Below are positions 14,366 through 15,718 of a DNA stretch of 15,718 nt, one piece after another. The first letter of the stretch is position 1. Every line of letters starts with the position of its first letter. Below the pieces are notes generated by a model, which had not been told where the DNA came from, did not search any database, and saw nothing but the letters and a program-made list of their open reading frames with translations. The position numbers and the translations under genes were made by a program. This stretch comes from Acidobacterium sp. (GTDB lineage Bacteria; Acidobacteriota; Terriglobia; Terriglobales; Acidobacteriaceae), in the NCBI GenBank assembly GCA_003152595.1, contig PMAM01000126.1:3578-19295 (forward strand). The letters run 5' to 3'.

Positions 14366-15718
14366 TCAGAGTTTTGTCCCGTCAATTTCCTCCCGCAGTG
14401 GCAGCGTGCGCGACGAGCTTCCCACGCTCAGCGTCCGCTCTCCCGGCGCCGTCACCCAGTTCTGCTCCTTCGTCGACCAGTACTGCAGCTGCCGAATTGG
14501 CACATGCATGGTTACAGCCGTGGTCTGACCAGCCGGCACATGCACGCGCTCGAACCCCACCAGCGCCCGCACCGGAAACTGCACCCCCTCCGGAATCGTC
14601 GCCGGTGCTCCCAGATACACCTGCGCCACCTCGTCCGCATCCATGCCGCCTGTGTTCCGGATCTGCACCGTCACATCCACCCCGCCATCCGCAGCCTTCG
14701 CCGTCTTCAGCCCCGAGTATTCGAACGTCGTGTAGCTCAGCCCATAGCCAAACGGAAACAGCGGCTCGACCTTCTCCTTATCGAACCACCGGTACCCCAC
14801 ATTCACGCCTTCGCTGTACGTCGTCTTCCCGTCCACACCCTTCTTACTCCGCTCCGGAAAACGTGGATCCGTCGCCGCATAATCCGTCAGCGCCCGGGCC
14901 CACGTCACCGGCAGCCGCCCCGCCGGGCTCACCTTGCCCAGCAGCACATTCGCCGTCGACCATCCGCCCTCATCGCCCGGCCACCACATCTCCAGAACAC
15001 CCTTCACCTTGTCCACCCACGGCAGCGCCACCGGCTGGCTCGTATTCAGCACCACCACCGTGTTCGGATTCACCGCCGCTACTTCCTCCACCAGCTTGTT
15101 CTGGTCGCCCGGCAATCCAAACACCGGCGTCAGCCGCGTCCACACAAACACCACCGCCGTCTTCGCCTTCTTCGCCGCCGCAATCGCCGCATCGTGGTCC
15201 GCCTGCCGCTGTTCCGGCGTGTACCAGTTCAGCCGCACCTCAACCGGTGAGCCCGACGAATCCGGCGACGTCTCAACCTCGATCGCGTGCGGCCCCACCG
15301 TCAGCTCCACCGCGCGGCGCACGTTATCCAGACCATCGGGCGTCGGCACCACGTTGTCCTGGTTCGCCTGCAGAATGTCCCCGTGTACGCCACCCTGGCG
15401 TGCGCCCGTCTGCGCCAGCTTTTTCCCATCCAGAGAAATGTTTGCGTTCGTGCCCATCGCCTGCAGATAGATCCAGTACGTTCCCGCATGCGGCGGCGTC
15501 AGCATCCCCTTCCACACGACCTTCGAATTCGGCGGCAGCGCATTGCCCTTCTTCTTCGTGAAGTTCAGTTCCCCATCGGTTTCCGCCGCGCCAGCGCCGG
15601 CCTGCAGCAACCCCGGCTTGCCGTCATGGCTCAGCGCGCTCGCCGGCACCGTCGTTCCCGTCATGTCATCGGCCACCGCAAACTGAATGTTCGAATTCCC
15701 CGCAATCTTCTTCATCGC
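14366..15718 (-). CDS. Glycoside hydrolase family 3 beta-glucosidase-like, C-terminal 450 residues (cut by the right edge)
   Basis: This is the C-terminal half of a GH3 exo-glycosidase, an enzyme class releasing terminal beta-linked sugars, usually in the periplasm. Counting from the Met at 15715, a PA14-like domain lies at about 10-165 (VVWKGMLTPPHAGTYWIYLQ, then ANISLDGKKL). The GH3 C-terminal alpha/beta domain resumes at about 175-335 (NTVVVLNTSQPVALPW, MWWPGDEGGWSTANVLLGK, SPAGRLPVTW, YRWFDKEKVEPLFPFGYGLS). A fibronectin III-like domain closes the protein (340-449). The catalytic TIM barrel with the nucleophile Asp lies outside the window. Where other GH3 enzymes have an E-G/A-x-x-D/R segment carrying the acid/base Glu, this one reads FVWTRLTPVFGLPGDQ with no Glu. 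It precedes the TonB receptor gene on the same strand, suggesting coordinated carbohydrate use. Confidence 0.92.
   Translation of the reverse strand, partial: AMKKIAGNSNIQFAVADDMTGTTVPASALSHDGKPGLLQAGAGAAETDGELNFTKKKGNALPPNSKVVWKGMLTPPHAGTYWIYLQAMGTNANISLDGKKLAQTGARQGGVHGDILQANQDNVVPTPDGLDNVRRAVELTVGPHAIEVETSPDSSGSPVEVRLNWYTPEQRQADHDAAIAAAKKAKTAVVFVWTRLTPVFGLPGDQNKLVEEVAAVNPNTVVVLNTSQPVALPWVDKVKGVLEMWWPGDEGGWSTANVLLGKVSPAGRLPVTWARALTDYAATDPRFPERSKKGVDGKTTYSEGVNVGYRWFDKEKVEPLFPFGYGLSYTTFEYSGLKTAKAADGGVDVTVQIRNTGGMDADEVAQVYLGAPATIPEGVQFPVRALVGFERVHVPAGQTTAVTMHVPIRQLQYWSTKEQNWVTAPGERTLSVGSSSRTLPLREEIDGTKL

Noticed and set aside
14053..14385. 110-residue minus-strand ORF between GH3 and the receptor
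   Set aside because: It overlaps the GH3 end, contains the receptor promoter region, lacks a ribosome binding site and shows no domain.
14374..15561. 395-residue plus-strand ORF rich in Pro, Ser and Ala
   Set aside because: It is opposite the GH3 gene, whose motifs are unambiguous; the low-complexity composition comes from codon bias on the other strand.
1..15718. CRISPR array, tRNA/rRNA genes, insertion sequence, integrase or prophage genes
   Set aside because: No regularly spaced repeats, cloverleaf sequences, transposase motifs or phage structural genes were seen on either strand.

Overview
The window reads as high-GC chromosomal DNA from a Gram-negative bacterium, most probably an acidobacterium (Acidobacteriota, class Terriglobia or a near relative). 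The main evidence is a 1173-residue Oar-like TonB-dependent receptor with an N-terminal carboxypeptidase-regulatory-like domain. This receptor type is greatly expanded in that phylum. A NagX-type acyltransferase and a GH3 enzyme with a PA14 domain sit next to it. The taxonomic call is inference from gene content; no rRNA or tRNA is present.

Left part (1-4178). The 5' end of a plasma-membrane-type P-type H+-ATPase runs leftward off the edge. Divergent from it is a rightward set: an unrecognised secreted protein, a two-TM slipin (SPFH/Band 7) overlapping by ATGA with a 72-residue single-TM His-rich protein, a clear intrinsic terminator, then an inorganic pyrophosphatase overlapping by one base with a small P-loop ATPase.

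Middle part (4197-7652). Three leftward genes form a tight set: a calcineurin-like metallophosphoesterase, a HEAT-repeat-like protein overlapping it by four bases, and a dynamin-like GTPase. The GTPase has no membrane segment. It carries a C-terminal cysteine/histidine module (two CxxC...CxxH units). This set is the best candidate here for an undescribed system.

Right part (7891-15718). A leftward carbohydrate-uptake neighbourhood contains the C-terminal part of a GH3 glycosidase (cut by the right edge), the TonB-dependent receptor with its own promoter and a strong terminator, a NagX-type membrane acyltransferase and a ribokinase-family kinase. The inferred flow is outer-membrane import of an oligosaccharide, periplasmic cleavage and possibly modification, then cytoplasmic phosphorylation.

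No CRISPR array, insertion sequence, integrase, attachment site, tRNA or rRNA was found. Most long opposite-strand reading frames are GC-driven shadows of the genes listed.
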